Shown piece by piece: positions 13,271 to 13,948 of a DNA stretch of 13,948 bases (its first letter is position 1; every line of letters begins with the position of its first letter). The notes beneath the pieces are model-generated. The model saw only the letters and a list, made by a program, of their open reading frames with translations. It ran no database searches and was not told the origin of the DNA. The position numbers were made by a program, and so were the translations under genes. The DNA comes from an uncultured Chitinophagaceae bacterium (GTDB lineage Bacteria > Bacteroidota > Bacteroidia > Chitinophagales > Chitinophagaceae), in assembly GCA_937897585.1 (NCBI GenBank), contig CALCNY010000079.1, positions 1 to 13,948 on the forward strand, written 5' to 3'.

Positions 13271-13660
13271 TTAGAATGGTAAATCATCAACTGCATCTGG
13301 AGCTGTTGATGAAAAAGTATCCAAAGGCTCCATATAATCATTGTCGATAGGGCCACTGTTATTGGATTGTAACAAATGTTCTAATCTCCATGCATCCAAA
13401 TTGGTGATGTAGTTCGTTTTGCCGTCTTTTTCCCATTTCGAACCTTTAATATTGAAATATACTTTTACATTGTCACCTGTATTCACTCTGTCTACAATGC
13501 CTGTTTTATCTTGCACACATTGAAACTTCACATAGTTTACTATAGTTCTACCATTGATGTCATCAGATTTTTCTACAACAAACTCTCTGGTTTTAAAACT
13601 TTCCGTTCTTTGAACAGTATCAAATTTCGCGACTAGTTTTCCTGTTAATTCGTAACTCAT
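13271..13660 (-). CDS. DUF3127 protein, OB-fold-like with SSB-like acidic tail
   Basis: This 129-residue protein has the DUF3127 domain (about 1-95), known mainly from Bacteroidota and of unknown function. The domain opens with YELTGKLVAKFDTVQRTESFK, and DNVKVYFNIKGSKWEKDG follows, a beta-rich pattern like a compact OB-fold. Residues 96-129 are polar and acidic and end in DAVDDLPF. This resembles the C-terminal tip of single-stranded DNA-binding protein (DDDIPF), the docking site for repair and replication partners. A role in nucleic-acid binding is therefore an inference. The ATG at 13660-13658 fits the domain start, and a consensus -7 box lies 20 bases upstream. It probably shares a transcript with the FAD dehydrogenase gene. 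Confidence 0.85.
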   Translation of the reverse strand: MSYELTGKLVAKFDTVQRTESFKTREFVVEKSDDINGRTIVNYVKFQCVQDKTGIVDRVNTGDNVKVYFNIKGSKWEKDGKTNYITNLDAWRLEHLLQSNNSGPIDNDYMEPLDTFSSTAPDAVDDLPF

Positions 13661-13680
13661 AATTCAATAATTTAAGACGT

Positions 13681-13688
13681 CAAATGTA
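13681..13688 (-). promoter_or_regulatory. DUF3127 promoter, -7 box
   Basis: The minus strand reads TACATTTG, a perfect TAnnTTTG match, about 20 bases before the ATG at 13660. No clear -33 TTTG was found at the expected distance, so the call rests on the -7 box alone. Confidence 0.55.
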
Positions 13689-13948
13689 ACTTAATTATAT
13701 GAATAATCGGGACTGTTTTTCGCTTAAAAAAAGAGTAAAAAAACATATTTTGAAAAGAAAAAAAAGAAAGTCACAAAAATTGTTTTTTTTGGTTTAAAAA
13801 ACATTACTTTCATCGCCCGTAAATAAAAATCCACTTAAATTTTATTTGCAATCATTTAAAAAGAAAAAAAGAACAGAATAAAAAATTTTTTTTTCAACAT
13901 TTTAATATGATATTCGCCGTCCCAATAAAAAAACGTATTCATGAAACC
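13689..13948. other. AT-rich intergenic region and possible start of a plus-strand gene
   Basis: A very AT-rich stretch with many A and T homopolymers (for example near 13725-13800 and 13861-13895), suggestive of curved DNA or an upstream promoter element. No gene is seen. At 13941 an ATG (ATGAAACC) follows an A-rich stretch and may be the start of a divergent gene that continues beyond the window, but only eight bases are visible. TATTCG at 13911-13916 could be a poor -7 box for it. Confidence 0.3.

Overview
The window looks like a chromosomal segment of a Bacteroidota bacterium, probably from the Chitinophagales/Sphingobacteriales side. The evidence is that several genes have Bacteroidota-type -7 boxes (TAnnTTTG) close upstream, Shine-Dalgarno sequences are essentially absent, and two protein families typical of the phylum are present (DUF4293 and DUF3127). 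The DNA is AT-rich and the intergenic spaces hold dispersed repeats. The assignment rests on recognition from memory, not on a database search.

Layout, left to right. Positions 1-534 (minus) carry the 5' part of an unrecognised gene that runs off the left edge. Positions 713-1260 (minus) hold a ParD/ParE type II toxin-antitoxin pair with a GTGA overlap and a palindrome placed inside its own promoter. Next come a DUF4293 membrane protein (1400-1822, minus) and serine hydroxymethyltransferase glyA (1941-3221, minus). glyA is divergent from a nucleotidyltransferase with a left-handed beta-helix tail (3368-4369, plus). This is followed by an FMN-dependent nitronate monooxygenase/FabK-like enzyme (4553-5494, plus) and an exopolysaccharide export pair: a 797-residue SLBB outer-membrane export protein (5543-7936) and a kinase-less Wzz-type chain-length protein (7947-8954). 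The right half is all on the minus strand: a NatA/NatB (YhaQ/YhaP-like) ABC exporter (11474 down to 9235), a COG2509-type FAD dehydrogenase (13234-11660) and a DUF3127 protein with an SSB-like acidic tail (13660-13271). The last bases (13941 on) may be the first codons of another plus-strand gene.

The genes are mostly ordinary housekeeping or envelope functions. The nucleotidyltransferase could supply activated sugar for the export pair downstream, but no glycosyltransferase or flippase is in the window to prove a shared pathway.

The most unusual content is intergenic. Three repeat families sit within a few bases of stop codons, and their orientation is fixed relative to the gene they follow: (1) a C5-N5-C5-N3-G5 hairpin element after DUF4293, the nucleotidyltransferase and the FAD dehydrogenase; (2) a GTTCAAAAGGTTCAA-based element after glyA, the nucleotidyltransferase and wzz; (3) a TTTGGTGTTTGG tract after the ABC permease. 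Families occur together in a constant order. In one case a repeat extends the reading frame of the next gene in frame. I saw no CRISPR array, IS element, tRNA or rRNA.
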